Position numbers and translations under genes: made by a program
Shown here: one piece after another, positions 53,794 through 62,698 of the stretch
How positions within the stretch are numbered: position 1 is the stretch's first letter
How the letters are laid out: the number at the start of each line of letters is the position of its first letter
Notes under the pieces: generated by a model
Database searches by the model: none
Seen by the model: only the letters and a program-made list of their open reading frames with translations
What the model was told of the DNA's origin: nothing
From: Holdemania massiliensis
Lineage (GTDB): Bacteria > Bacillota_I > Bacilli_A > Erysipelotrichales > Erysipelotrichaceae
NCBI RefSeq assembly: GCF_022440805.1
Contig: NZ_JAKNTK010000001.1
Location: 2,356,001 to 2,420,000, forward strand
Length of the DNA stretch: 64,000 bases
Reading direction: 5' to 3'

Positions 53794-54867
53794 CTAAATT
53801 AATTTACGTTGAAGTAAATCTTTAAATGCATTAATTAAAATATCGTTATCATCAGTTGATAATGCACCGATATGACCAACTCTGAAAATTTCATTTTTCA
53901 ACTTTCCACCATTTGGACATACCCAAATATTGTATTCATTTTTTAACACTGTAAATATATCGTATGCAAAAACTGATTTCGGATGTAGAGGAGTTACCGC
54001 ATTTGACATTGAATGAGATACAAATTCAAAAGGAAATGGCTTAATTTTACACCGGAAATCAGTAGCGATTTCTTTTCTCTTTTGAATTTCAACATCTACA
54101 CCGCCAGAAGCTGCAATATCTTTCAGTCTTACGTTAATCTGTCTCAAAATACTAACAGCGGGAGTAAATGGAGTCTGTCCTCTCTCACCATCTTTCAAAG
54201 CTGTCTTTAAATCAAAATACATACTTCTAACTTTATTTTGCATAACTCTTTTTACAGCTTCAGGATTCATAATTATAATAGAGACTCCTGGTGGACATGC
54301 CAAGGCTTTTTGCGATCCTGTTATCATCACTTGGATTTTATTTTTTTTCATATCAAAGGGATCGCACAAGAATGAACTAATTGAGTCTACGACTAAAAAA
54401 ATGTTATTTTTTCTACAGAACTCACTAATAATATTAATATCATAAAGAACACCAAGAGACGTTTCGTCTAAGTTTACTAAAAATCCTGTATATCCCTTAT
54501 TATCAAAAAAAGCGAGTTGCTCTTCAGTAACTCCATATCCAAAAGAAGGTATAATTCTAGTAAATGGTATTTTATGAATTTGACATAATTCAACAAACCG
54601 ATGTCCAAAACTTCCCCCATCTATAATAAGCACTTTGTCTTTATCTGTAAAAAAATTCATTACAGCAGCTTCCATAGAAGCTGTTCCTGAGCCTGTTATA
54701 AAGACCGCTCGTGAGTTTTCTTCTGCATTAGCAAATTCTAACATATATCGTTCATTTTCAAACATTGTTTGAGAAAATTCTGGAGTTCTAAAATAAGGTA
54801 CCTGTTCACTTCCTAACGCTAGTACATTATCAGATGACTGTACTGGTCCTACTGTAAAATTAAGCAT
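53794..54867 (-). CDS. Class V aminotransferase (AGXT/AEP-transaminase-like)
   Basis: A 357-residue PLP enzyme of fold type I, class V. It resembles serine-pyruvate/alanine-glyoxylate and 2-aminoethylphosphonate transaminases: [19 protein letters not shown] is the phosphate-binding region and [17 protein letters not shown] holds the PLP Lys in SQKAL. It probably transfers an amino group from alanine or a similar donor onto an aldehyde or keto acid made by neighbouring enzymes. It overlaps the flippase gene by eight bases. I prefer the ATG at 54867 because [10 protein letters not shown] is the conserved start. Confidence 0.85.
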   Translation of the reverse strand: MLNFTVGPVQSSDNVLALGSEQVPYFRTPEFSQTMFENERYMLEFANAEENSRAVFITGSGTASMEAAVMNFFTDKDKVLIIDGGSFGHRFVELCQIHKIPFTRIIPSFGYGVTEEQLAFFDNKGYTGFLVNLDETSLGVLYDINIISEFCRKNNIFLVVDSISSFLCDPFDMKKNKIQVMITGSQKALACPPGVSIIIMNPEAVKRVMQNKVRSMYFDLKTALKDGERGQTPFTPAVSILRQINVRLKDIAASGGVDVEIQKRKEIATDFRCKIKPFPFEFVSHSMSNAVTPLHPKSVFAYDIFTVLKNEYNIWVCPNGGKLKNEIFRVGHIGALSTDDNDILINAFKDLLQRKLI

Positions 54868-56419
54868 TATTTTTCTCACTTTCATTTTTAAAAAATAAAA
54901 TTATTTTGGTAATCATGTTTTTAAAATATTTAAACTCTTCCGTACGATAAAACAAAAAAGCAATTGAAATAGAAACTAATGATACGCAAATAGTTACACC
55001 TATTAAAAAGCCTAAAAAACCAGACAATCTCATAAACTTAACAATAAATCCACAAATTGTGCACAATATAGCAGTTAAACAAGTATATATTAATAAATTT
55101 AGATAATATTTTTTAGCACTATGCCTAAATCCATATTTAAATAAGATATAAGGCTCTATCCAAAGACTTGTCAACATTGTACTAATGATTGTACCGATAA
55201 GAATACCCACTAAGCCTATCTTCATTCCTAAAACTATCGAAATTATCAAGTTAATAAGTGCTTCTATCAACGCTTTATATCTATCATACCAAAATAAGCC
55301 ATATGCATCTCTGTACATTAAAACAGTACGTCTGATTTGATATAAATAGAAATTAATTACAATACAAATTAAAACATTTTTATTTAAAATCATATTCGCG
55401 CCGAACCAAGCTTTAATAAGTAAATCAATTGTAGAATATAATGATGCAGAAATTATGCATACAATCCAAAAATTCAAAAAGAAAACTATATGTAATATCT
55501 TTTCAGATTTTTCAATTGCTTCAGTAACACCTAAATTACCTATACTTGCAGTCAATGCAGCAAATAATTGTGCGATTACTATATTTAAGGCATTGGTGAT
55601 GAGTTGATAATTTGAATAAACACCTACCGCAACAATACCAATAATCTTTGAAATCAAAATATTATCTGTAGAATTCACTACTGAACTACCTATTTTATGA
55701 TATAACAAAGCTATTGTATTCTTTTTAATTTCATGGACATCACTTTGATCTAAACTTTCTATATTTTTTTCTTTTAAATATGGATACATTTGATTAGCTT
55801 TATAAGAAACACATAAATTTTCACCTATTGTACTTAACAAAGAAAGAACAAGGTATAAAATAAAATCACGAGTAAATAATAAGACAATAGTCTGCGTAAC
55901 ATTCAATATAATAAAAAATGCATATCTATATATCGTTGCTATATATCGCTTTTGATCAGATATAATTAATGCCCTTTTAAACGAATAGAAATATGAAACA
56001 GCTGAGTTGATAACAAACAAAAGAAATATAAAATGTAATTGAGGTATCATATTTGCTTCTGAAGTCTTTATAAAAAAATCTATAAATGGCGTTATTGCAA
56101 TACCAATTAATAGAATAGTTGATCCTATTATATAGTAAACTTTTCTATACAAATTCATAAGACTTTTAATTTTTGGTATGTTTTTTTCAGCTAAAGGTTT
56201 ATATAAACTATAATTAATCGAAGTTCCTACACCAAGTTCAGCAAGCGAAAGTAGTCCAACTATGTTCGTAAAAATGCTATTAACTCCAAGATATACATTA
56301 CCAAGTTGCTGTATAAAAACAATTCTTGTTATAAAACTAATAATTAAACTAACACCTTGTCCAGCCACTGCAGTAATTGCATTAATTATTGAATTTTGAG
56401 TTCTACTTTGTCCATTCAT
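54860..56419 (-). CDS. Wzx-type polysaccharide flippase
   Basis: Integral membrane protein of 519 residues with about 12-14 hydrophobic helices, in the MOP/PST polysaccharide exporter superfamily. The N-terminal [21 protein letters not shown] and the central RIVFIQQLG followed by YLGVNS are typical Wzx features. It flips lipid-linked repeat units across the membrane. It is tightly packed between the polymerase (3 bases) and the aminotransferase (overlap). Very AT-rich. Confidence 0.9.
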   Translation of the reverse strand: MNGQSRTQNSIINAITAVAGQGVSLIISFITRIVFIQQLGNVYLGVNSIFTNIVGLLSLAELGVGTSINYSLYKPLAEKNIPKIKSLMNLYRKVYYIIGSTILLIGIAITPFIDFFIKTSEANMIPQLHFIFLLFVINSAVSYFYSFKRALIISDQKRYIATIYRYAFFIILNVTQTIVLLFTRDFILYLVLSLLSTIGENLCVSYKANQMYPYLKEKNIESLDQSDVHEIKKNTIALLYHKIGSSVVNSTDNILISKIIGIVAVGVYSNYQLITNALNIVIAQLFAALTASIGNLGVTEAIEKSEKILHIVFFLNFWIVCIISASLYSTIDLLIKAWFGANMILNKNVLICIVINFYLYQIRRTVLMYRDAYGLFWYDRYKALIEALINLIISIVLGMKIGLVGILIGTIISTMLTSLWIEPYILFKYGFRHSAKKYYLNLLIYTCLTAILCTICGFIVKFMRLSGFLGFLIGVTICVSLVSISIAFLFYRTEEFKYFKNMITKIILFFKNESEKNNA

Positions 56420-56422
56420 ATC

Positions 56423-57628
56423 TTATTTTCTCCATCCATGCAACATATTATATTGAACATCTGAGATAGGAGGATCACCACTAAAGACAGTGTTATAGCT
56501 ATAATATTCATTTTCACCCAAAAAAATACTAGAAAACATCATATAAAGAAACATCAGTGTGTATAAAACTATCTTAACTTTTTTTCTTTCTTTTGATTTA
56601 AGTACACCTAGCATCGTAGGTAAAATTAAAATTATAAATTGATAGAAATATATTGCGATTCTATTGATAATCCATTGTCGAATTGAGATTATATTAATAC
56701 ATAATCCTATAATTAAAAAAATTATTTCCTTATACCGGCGTTCATTCTTCGTTTTAATTTTATCTTTATATTTAAGAACTAAAAAAGTTAAAAGAGCATA
56801 AATTATGCTCATTCCTATGACTGCTGCAATAAGCCGTAATTGTCCGCTTCTTCTCCAATCCAAATATTTTGCATAACCGGAAGCCGAAGGTATTATTTTT
56901 ATGAAGATAGTAAGTATTAAATTCAATGAAACAGCACCAGCTATTCCAGCAAGAATTGCAGCTCTATATTTTCCAAATGTCGGCTTAATATTTTTAGCCA
57001 GGAACATAACAATCAAGATAATTCCAGCTGAATAATGAAAACTAACAGCTAAGAAGGATAATATCAAACATTTAAAGTAGTTTTTATCATTGAAATTTAG
57101 ATATGCACTCATAACAAACATCATAGCAATATACTGTTTTAGAATATTATTAGAATAAGCATAATATCCTAAAAACAGATAGCACAATAAAGTACAAGAG
57201 GGATCATCTGATTCTTTTCGTATTATATAAAACAAATAAGCATAAGAAAGAATCGCAATAACAACAAAAATAGCATACTGATAATCAGTAAATATTTTAA
57301 TGATATAGGATAATATCCAATATCCTCCTTGTGATTGAAATAAAACTTCTTTGATAGAAGAAAAATTTTCATTAATCTGATTGAAATATGTATAATAATT
57401 ATAGAAATCTGAGCCTGTATTAAGCCTAATTGCAGAAACAGTTGTTAGTATTATATAAATAACTAAATCAGATATATGCAATATACTTCTTTTCTTTTCT
57501 TTGATTTTTAGTACAAATATTCTATCTGGCTTCATTAGAGTTTTGTATAGTAGAACAACTGTTAGACTAAATATAGAATACAATAATCCCCAAGAGAACA
57601 TTTGCAAGTAGCGATCATTCATTTTCAT
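56423..57628 (-). CDS. EpsG/Wzy-type polysaccharide polymerase
   Basis: A 401-residue membrane protein with about 10-11 helices and the EpsG-family features: RLNTGSDFYNYYTYF near 67 and a loop around FHYSAGIILIV. It links the repeat units outside the membrane. The start overlaps the GT gene stop by four bases. Polymerases are the most sequence-divergent part of such loci, so no repeat-unit prediction can be made. Confidence 0.85.
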   Translation of the reverse strand: MKMNDRYLQMFSWGLLYSIFSLTVVLLYKTLMKPDRIFVLKIKEKKRSILHISDLVIYIILTTVSAIRLNTGSDFYNYYTYFNQINENFSSIKEVLFQSQGGYWILSYIIKIFTDYQYAIFVVIAILSYAYLFYIIRKESDDPSCTLLCYLFLGYYAYSNNILKQYIAMMFVMSAYLNFNDKNYFKCLILSFLAVSFHYSAGIILIVMFLAKNIKPTFGKYRAAILAGIAGAVSLNLILTIFIKIIPSASGYAKYLDWRRSGQLRLIAAVIGMSIIYALLTFLVLKYKDKIKTKNERRYKEIIFLIIGLCINIISIRQWIINRIAIYFYQFIILILPTMLGVLKSKERKKVKIVLYTLMFLYMMFSSIFLGENEYYSYNTVFSGDPPISDVQYNMLHGWRK

Positions 57629-58752
57629 TCACCATTATAAATCTGTTTTATTCGTTCACAGTATGCCGAAACATCGTATCCTGCGTCTTTAACAACGTCT
57701 TTCTGGATTGTGCGATCTAAATTTGCTGTATTATCACATATTATATCTGACCATCTCCGTTCAGCATCACATTCAGATATTGATAAAAAAATAGCTTCTC
57801 CAGTAATATTGGTTTCGCTAGTTATTGTATCAGCAAGAATTACTTTAGCTCCAGACGTTTGTGCTTCTATTGCAGAAATTGGAAATCCTTCGTGAAGAGA
57901 GGGCAATATAAATATGTCAATGGCAGATAAAAATGATGCCATATCTTTTCTTTCACCTAAAAATATAACATTATCATCAAGATTAGCAATATGAATGTCT
58001 TTTCTTATTTCATTTTTCAGCTCACCTTCACCTACTAAGAGCAATCTTGCTTTTGGTTGTAATTTAACGACTTCCTTCATTACTTTAATCATAAATTTAT
58101 GATTTTTTTGAGGCTGAAATCTTCCGATATTACCAATTATCAATTCATCTGTAAGACCTAACTCTAATCTAAAATTTTTTCTCTTCGTAGTATCAAATGC
58201 AAACTTTTTTGTATCAATACCATTAGGAATGATCTCTACCATATTTTTTTCTACTAAAGAATCAGGAAATATCCACTTTGCAGCCCCCTTAGAACAGGCT
58301 AGAAACCTTGTACCATAGTGCACTAGTTTAAATTTTACTATACTTTTTATTTTATTTCGTATTCTATTCTCTTGAGGAATAAAATTATGTGAGTGAAGTA
58401 TAATTGATTTAATGCCCGCTTTCTTTGCAGCACGTGCAGCAAGAAAGTGAAAAGAAAGTCCTCCGCTGTTAATATGAACAATATCCGGATTTTTTCTCTT
58501 ATAATATTTATATAACTCATAATAAAGCCGTGCTTGTTTTTTTATAGAGTTTGCATAAATAGGAATTTCTTCTACACAGCCTCCTTTTTCAATTATTTCC
58601 TTTTTATACATATTATAAGTTGTCTTTCCGCAGGTTAAAAAGGTAACATCATATCTCTCAAGATCTAAGTTATTAAATATATTCAATAAAAAAGACTCAA
58701 CGCCTCCATATAAACCTTTACAAGAATTTATAAGTATCAATTTCTTTTTCAC
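57625..58752 (-). CDS. Family 4 glycosyltransferase
   Basis: A 375-residue retaining glycosyltransferase with GT-B fold. The N-terminal GLYGGVESFLLNIF (donor/acceptor loop) and the C-terminal GNIGRFQPQKNHKFMIKVM and EGFPISAIEAQ motifs are characteristic, the latter with the EX7E pair. It adds one sugar to the growing repeat unit. The start is GTG (58752-58750) behind AAGGAG. The window shows only this single later GT, so the repeat unit is either short or other GTs lie outside the window. Confidence 0.9.
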   Translation of the reverse strand: MKKKLILINSCKGLYGGVESFLLNIFNNLDLERYDVTFLTCGKTTYNMYKKEIIEKGGCVEEIPIYANSIKKQARLYYELYKYYKRKNPDIVHINSGGLSFHFLAARAAKKAGIKSIILHSHNFIPQENRIRNKIKSIVKFKLVHYGTRFLACSKGAAKWIFPDSLVEKNMVEIIPNGIDTKKFAFDTTKRKNFRLELGLTDELIIGNIGRFQPQKNHKFMIKVMKEVVKLQPKARLLLVGEGELKNEIRKDIHIANLDDNVIFLGERKDMASFLSAIDIFILPSLHEGFPISAIEAQTSGAKVILADTITSETNITGEAIFLSISECDAERRWSDIICDNTANLDRTIQKDVVKDAGYDVSAYCERIKQIYNGE

Positions 58753-58766
58753 AACATTCTCCTTCC

Positions 58767-58844
58767 TTAATTTACATTTTTTTCATCGTACATAGTCGTC
58801 AAATATTTATAATATTCTTTTTTATCCTTCATATCACTAATCAT
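58767..58844 (-). other. Gap of 311 bases with a short peptide frame
   Basis: Between LicD and the glycosyltransferase there is no normal gene. On the minus strand a 25-codon frame (ISDMKDKKEYYKYLTTMYD in the middle) ends just before the GT ribosome site. The frame stays open about 11 further codons upstream of its ATG (NDIISRKLT), so it could be the tail of a lost gene. A proper ribosome site is missing. The rest of the gap (58853-59063) is AT-rich with no signal I trust. Confidence 0.35.
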
Positions 58845-59063
58845 AGTTAACTTTCTCGATATAATATCGTTTTAGTAAACAAAAAAACTCAGCTAGCATA
58901 AATGAAATTTATAGATGCTTCTTCCTAAATCACTGAATTACAAATAAGGCTACAATGTCATGAATTTTATAAATTTGAGGTCAGCTGGAAGTTTACTTAG
59001 ATTTAAAAAAGTTATTTTTATACTACAAAAATTGTTTACATTTGCTCACTTTCCACATATTGT

Positions 59064-59888
59064 CTAAAAAATGAATCTATCATCTATCCAGGCATTAAAA
59101 TTATGCTTTGCATTTCGTTGATTTTCAGAAGGAAGTTCCATATAATTTCCATAATATTTTTGTAAATGTAAATCATAATGGCTGAAAGCTGAACTCTCGA
59201 TACCTTCAAAAATTACTGGAATAGCCGTTTCAAAGTCAATCTTTTTACAAACCTCTTTGGAAGCTTGATAATCTGCATTTGTTGAAACAAATTCAGACTG
59301 ATTATATGAATATCGTTTTTGAAATTTTATTATTTTCATTTTATATTTTTTCACGTTAGATTTCTTATAAAATTTTTGTAAAAAAGGGCCAAATTTCTTA
59401 GCTAACTTTGTATTAACATAATTAAAGTCAGCTCGACATAATGCATGCTCAGCTCTAAGTATAAACATATATGTATAATATAATTTTTGTTTAAAGAAAT
59501 TACTAGAAATACCATCGAATACAAAAATACTAATCCCAATCTTCAAATCTTCTTCAGTCCTATATTGCCTAGATTCCAACTTTGATATATTATAAACGAT
59601 AACCGGTATATATCCGTTAAAATTCTTATCTGCTTCAGGATCAATTAATGTACAACAATCTGAAATCTTACCATCAGATATACTTAACATTTTTTCATAA
59701 TCTGGTCTACTCATGCATACATCAATATCATCGTCCCAAGGTATGTATCCTTTATGACGAACCGCACCAATTAAAGATCCTCCATGTAAATATACTCGTA
59801 ATTTATGCATATTACAGAATGTTAGCAAATCTTTATAAATATAAATACTAATTAACTGTAATTCTCTTAATGTTTCCACCTTTTTCAT
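59064..59888 (-). CDS. LicD-family phosphotransferase
   Basis: A 274-residue protein of the LicD/FKTN family, whose members move phosphocholine (or another CDP-carried alcohol, such as ribitol- or glycerol-phosphate) onto glycans. The nucleotidyltransferase-like core is clear: HGGSLIGAVRHKGYIPWDDDIDVCMSRPDYE, with the DDDID metal site near 51-55. It is the most probable user of the CDP-linked compound suggested by the cytidylyltransferase in this locus. No choline-uptake or licA/licC gene is visible, so the carried group may not be choline. Confidence 0.88.
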   Translation of the reverse strand: MKKVETLRELQLISIYIYKDLLTFCNMHKLRVYLHGGSLIGAVRHKGYIPWDDDIDVCMSRPDYEKMLSISDGKISDCCTLIDPEADKNFNGYIPVIVYNISKLESRQYRTEEDLKIGISIFVFDGISSNFFKQKLYYTYMFILRAEHALCRADFNYVNTKLAKKFGPFLQKFYKKSNVKKYKMKIIKFQKRYSYNQSEFVSTNADYQASKEVCKKIDFETAIPVIFEGIESSAFSHYDLHLQKYYGNYMELPSENQRNAKHNFNAWIDDRFIF

Positions 59889-59932
59889 TTCATTGAGTCA
59901 ATTCCTTTCATTTGTATGTATATGAACTAATC

Positions 59933-60964
59933 TTAGGCATATTCCATTTTCTCATCAAATAGGTACTCTAACTTTCTAATAACTTCATCTGATAGAATAA
60001 TTCCTAGTTTCTTATTTTCTAACTTCCTGCTTTTGCTTCTATCTCCTGGGATTACTATTTCCTTTCCTTTTACAGTATTGGAATTTTTTAAAATTTCAAT
60101 ATATCTGTCCATATCTGATTTAAAATCACCTTCATAAATGATTTCAGGATTTATCGCTATTATTAAATGCCCTACATTCATGCAATCTCCACTTTCAGAA
60201 TAGAATTTTCTTACTTTATTTAAATAAGCCGCTCCGGACAAAAAACCTGATAGTATATCAATTATCATGGCAATGCCATAGCCTTTAAATCCTCCTGTAG
60301 GTAAAACAAAGCCTGACATCGCTTCATCAGGATCTATTGTTGGATTACCTTCTTTATCTATAGCCCATCCGCTCTCTAATTTTTCTCCATTTGCTTTGGC
60401 CAATCCAAATTTTGATTTAGCTACAACACTCGTTGCCATATCTAGAGTGATATTTCCATAGGATTTAGAGGGACTTGCAAAAGCAAGAGGATTTGTACCT
60501 AACATAGCCTCAAGTCCATTAAATGCTGGCATTGCCGCGGGAGAGTTACAGCAAATGAAACCAATCTGTCCAGCATTTGCAATTTTTTCAACAAAATAAA
60601 GGCCTGATCCAAATGTATTGGAATTATAAGCAAAAACAGTATGAATACCCTCTGTTTTTGCTTTTTCAATTGCAATATCAGTTGCCTTATTTGCAGAAAT
60701 AGCTCCAATTGTATTCTTTGAGTTAATAATCGTAAACGCAGGAAACTGTTTTTTGATCTCTATTTCCTCATATGAATAATTACCCTTTTCAATTTTTTCT
60801 ACATATATTGGAAGCATTCGGATACCATGTGTAGATATCCCACACAAATCAGCTGAAATCATAGAATCTATAAATATCCTTGCATCTTCTACTGGCATTT
60901 CTCTAGAAATAAGTAGCTTTAAAGCTTTTTCACGAATAAAATCCTCATTACATCGTTTCATCAT
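59933..60964 (-). CDS. Ldh_2-family (malate/L-lactate-type) dehydrogenase
   Basis: A 343-residue NAD(P)-dependent oxidoreductase of the YlbC/DlgD superfamily, unrelated to Rossmann dehydrogenases. Signature segments include DLCGISTHGIRMLPIYV, NTFGSGLYFVEKI and GLEAMLGTNPLAFASPS. Members reduce 2-oxo acids, ureidoglycolate or delta-1-piperideine carboxylate. In this locus it might reduce the 2-oxo acid formed by the HpcH-type aldolase. It overlaps the end of the sugar-transferase gene by 17 bases. Confidence 0.88.
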   Translation of the reverse strand: MMKRCNEDFIREKALKLLISREMPVEDARIFIDSMISADLCGISTHGIRMLPIYVEKIEKGNYSYEEIEIKKQFPAFTIINSKNTIGAISANKATDIAIEKAKTEGIHTVFAYNSNTFGSGLYFVEKIANAGQIGFICCNSPAAMPAFNGLEAMLGTNPLAFASPSKSYGNITLDMATSVVAKSKFGLAKANGEKLESGWAIDKEGNPTIDPDEAMSGFVLPTGGFKGYGIAMIIDILSGFLSGAAYLNKVRKFYSESGDCMNVGHLIIAINPEIIYEGDFKSDMDRYIEILKNSNTVKGKEIVIPGDRSKSRKLENKKLGIILSDEVIRKLEYLFDEKMEYA

Positions 60965-61616
60965 TATTTTCGACCTGCTGAAGAATTCTTCGTTCTTTAA
61001 AGCTTTTTGCTGTTTCAGCTTGAATTATAGTTTCTTTTGTTTTGAAAATCTGTCTTATTGTACCGAAAATTATTCTTATATCTAGAAAAAATGAAACATG
61101 AGCTACATACCATTCATTTAATTGAAACCGTTGAATCCAATCGACACTATTCCTACCATTTATTTGTGCCCATCCGGTTATACCTGGCCTTACTGTAAAA
61201 ACTTGTTTTTCTTCTTCTGTATACTCTTCGTAAGTACAAGGATGATATGTAAGAACAGGTCTGGGTCCTACAAAAGACATATCGCCTTTAAATATATTAA
61301 TCAGCTGTAGAAGCTCGTCAAGACTAAATTTTCTAAGTATGTATCCTATCTTTGTAATTCTTGGATCATTGTGAAACGAATACGCTCCTGTACCTTGACC
61401 TTCTGCATTAACAATCATTGTACGAAATTTTAACATATTAAAGGACTTTCCATAAAGTGTAAGTCTTTTCTGTATAAATATAGCAGGCCCTTTAGAATCT
61501 AATTTAACAATAATAGCGATAACAATTAAAACAGGCCATAATATCAGCAATAATAAAGCAGAAAAAAAAACATCTAAAATCCGCTTCCCTTGGCATTTAT
61601 AAAATGTATGCTTCAT
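60948..61616 (-). CDS. Initiating sugar-phosphate transferase (WcaJ/EpsL-like)
   Basis: A 222-residue short-form polyprenyl-phosphate hexose-1-phosphate transferase that starts the repeat unit. KRILDVFFSALLLLI is the membrane re-entrant helix, followed by the catalytic core KFRTM near 70 and RKFSLDELLQLINIFKGDMS, then FVGPRP. It overlaps both neighbours (ATGA with the aldolase), fixing the operon. The EpsC/CapD dehydratase upstream suggests a UDP-QuiNAc4N-type or 6-deoxyhexosamine initiating sugar; this is inference. Confidence 0.93.
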   Translation of the reverse strand: MKHTFYKCQGKRILDVFFSALLLLILWPVLIVIAIIVKLDSKGPAIFIQKRLTLYGKSFNMLKFRTMIVNAEGQGTGAYSFHNDPRITKIGYILRKFSLDELLQLINIFKGDMSFVGPRPVLTYHPCTYEEYTEEEKQVFTVRPGITGWAQINGRNSVDWIQRFQLNEWYVAHVSFFLDIRIIFGTIRQIFKTKETIIQAETAKSFKERRILQQVENNDETM

Positions 61617-62449
61617 GAGATTATCACCTCCGTTTTCTTTTTAACAATCTTGTCAACAATCTCTTTTACTTGTAATTGATTATCCATTAAATCAAAGGAT
61701 GAAAGTTTTGAAACCAAGGCTTCATATTCCCTTATCTTTGTTATTTCTTTTCGAAACAAAGAATCAATTTCACTAAGGCTTGAATAATCAGCCACATTAC
61801 AAAAGCTTCTTGAAAGAATAGCTCTGGTTGATCCTAAACGGTAATGTTCTTTTATTATATTTTCTGCTGGTAGTTCCCCACAACCAAGCCGTGCAATTCC
61901 TCCAAATCCATAAGGTAAACCTTTAGACTTAATTTTTTCACAAAGATTTTCTACAGTTCCATTCATGAGTAACTCAAACATAAATGATAAGTTATGAGAG
62001 AGATGAAGATCATTTAATCCTATGTGAATTTCATCTATGCCCTCAATCTCTAATACCTCATCCAAACATGCCTCAGCTTCTTTTGTCTCTAATAATAGCA
62101 TAGATTTACATCGTCTATTTAACGTCTTAATAAATAATTCAACTTCCCTTACTGTTTTCCAATAAGGTAGCATTATTATATCTGCTCCAGCTTTAATTAC
62201 AGAATTAATTTCGTATACAGAGTTAGCATTCCATGGGTTAATTCTTACTAACATTTCCGAAGTCTCCAAATAAGGAGCTATTTTTGATATATCACTCACT
62301 TTATGATGAGACTTCACAGAATCTTGTCCCTTCTGTCGTGCTTCTTTGCCAAGTGTTTCTAAATCAATCCAAATTCTATCAATACCATATTTTTGCGCAA
62401 TAAGCGCTATAGATAGATCATTTGTTATATACATTAATTTTAAAAACAT
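61613..62449 (-). CDS. HpcH/HpaI aldolase/citrate-lyase family protein
   Basis: A 278-residue TIM-barrel enzyme. Motifs are RIWIDLETLGK, a helix-strand with GADIIMLPYWKTVREVE, LLLETKEAEACLDEVL with the metal-binding Glu, and EIHIGLNDLHLS. The family cleaves or forms C-C bonds with pyruvate or oxaloacetate-like enols. PEP mutase is in a related superfamily but the motifs here fit HpcH/HpaI better. AAAGGAG precedes the ATG. It opens the overlapping run of genes below the dehydratase, and could supply a keto acid to the dehydrogenase and aminotransferase. Confidence 0.83.
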   Translation of the reverse strand: MFLKLMYITNDLSIALIAQKYGIDRIWIDLETLGKEARQKGQDSVKSHHKVSDISKIAPYLETSEMLVRINPWNANSVYEINSVIKAGADIIMLPYWKTVREVELFIKTLNRRCKSMLLLETKEAEACLDEVLEIEGIDEIHIGLNDLHLSHNLSFMFELLMNGTVENLCEKIKSKGLPYGFGGIARLGCGELPAENIIKEHYRLGSTRAILSRSFCNVADYSSLSEIDSLFRKEITKIREYEALVSKLSSFDLMDNQLQVKEIVDKIVKKKTEVIIS

Positions 62450-62698
62450 ATTCGAACTCCTTTCTACTTAAATTTCAGTGATTTTATATTTCTTAATACT
62501 TTTTTCTATTACAAATAAGCAATATAGTAAATAGTGTATTGATAAAGATATACTCGAGAATGTACTATTTTTAGCTTAGTATATTTTCTAAAATGCACAT
62601 TCAATTTTATGTTTTTTCGGCAGATTGAATTTTTTACATCACAGTATTAGTAAAAGGCAAATTCTTTCCTTAAATAATTCCATTTCTAATTTTCTTTC
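62450..62698 (-). promoter_or_regulatory. AT-rich gap that may hold a polysaccharide-operon promoter
   Basis: The 249 bases between the dehydratase and the aldolase contain no gene. A weak TTGCTT with TATTAA 18 bases later, on the minus strand near 62490-62520, is a possible promoter. No terminator is seen, so readthrough from the dehydratase gene is equally likely. Confidence 0.35.

Noticed and set aside
61613..62449. Phosphoenolpyruvate mutase (phosphonate synthesis)
   Set aside because: The motifs fit HpcH/HpaI aldolase; the PEP-mutase EDKxxxxxNS-type motif was not found. The aminotransferase still leaves a phosphonate idea open.
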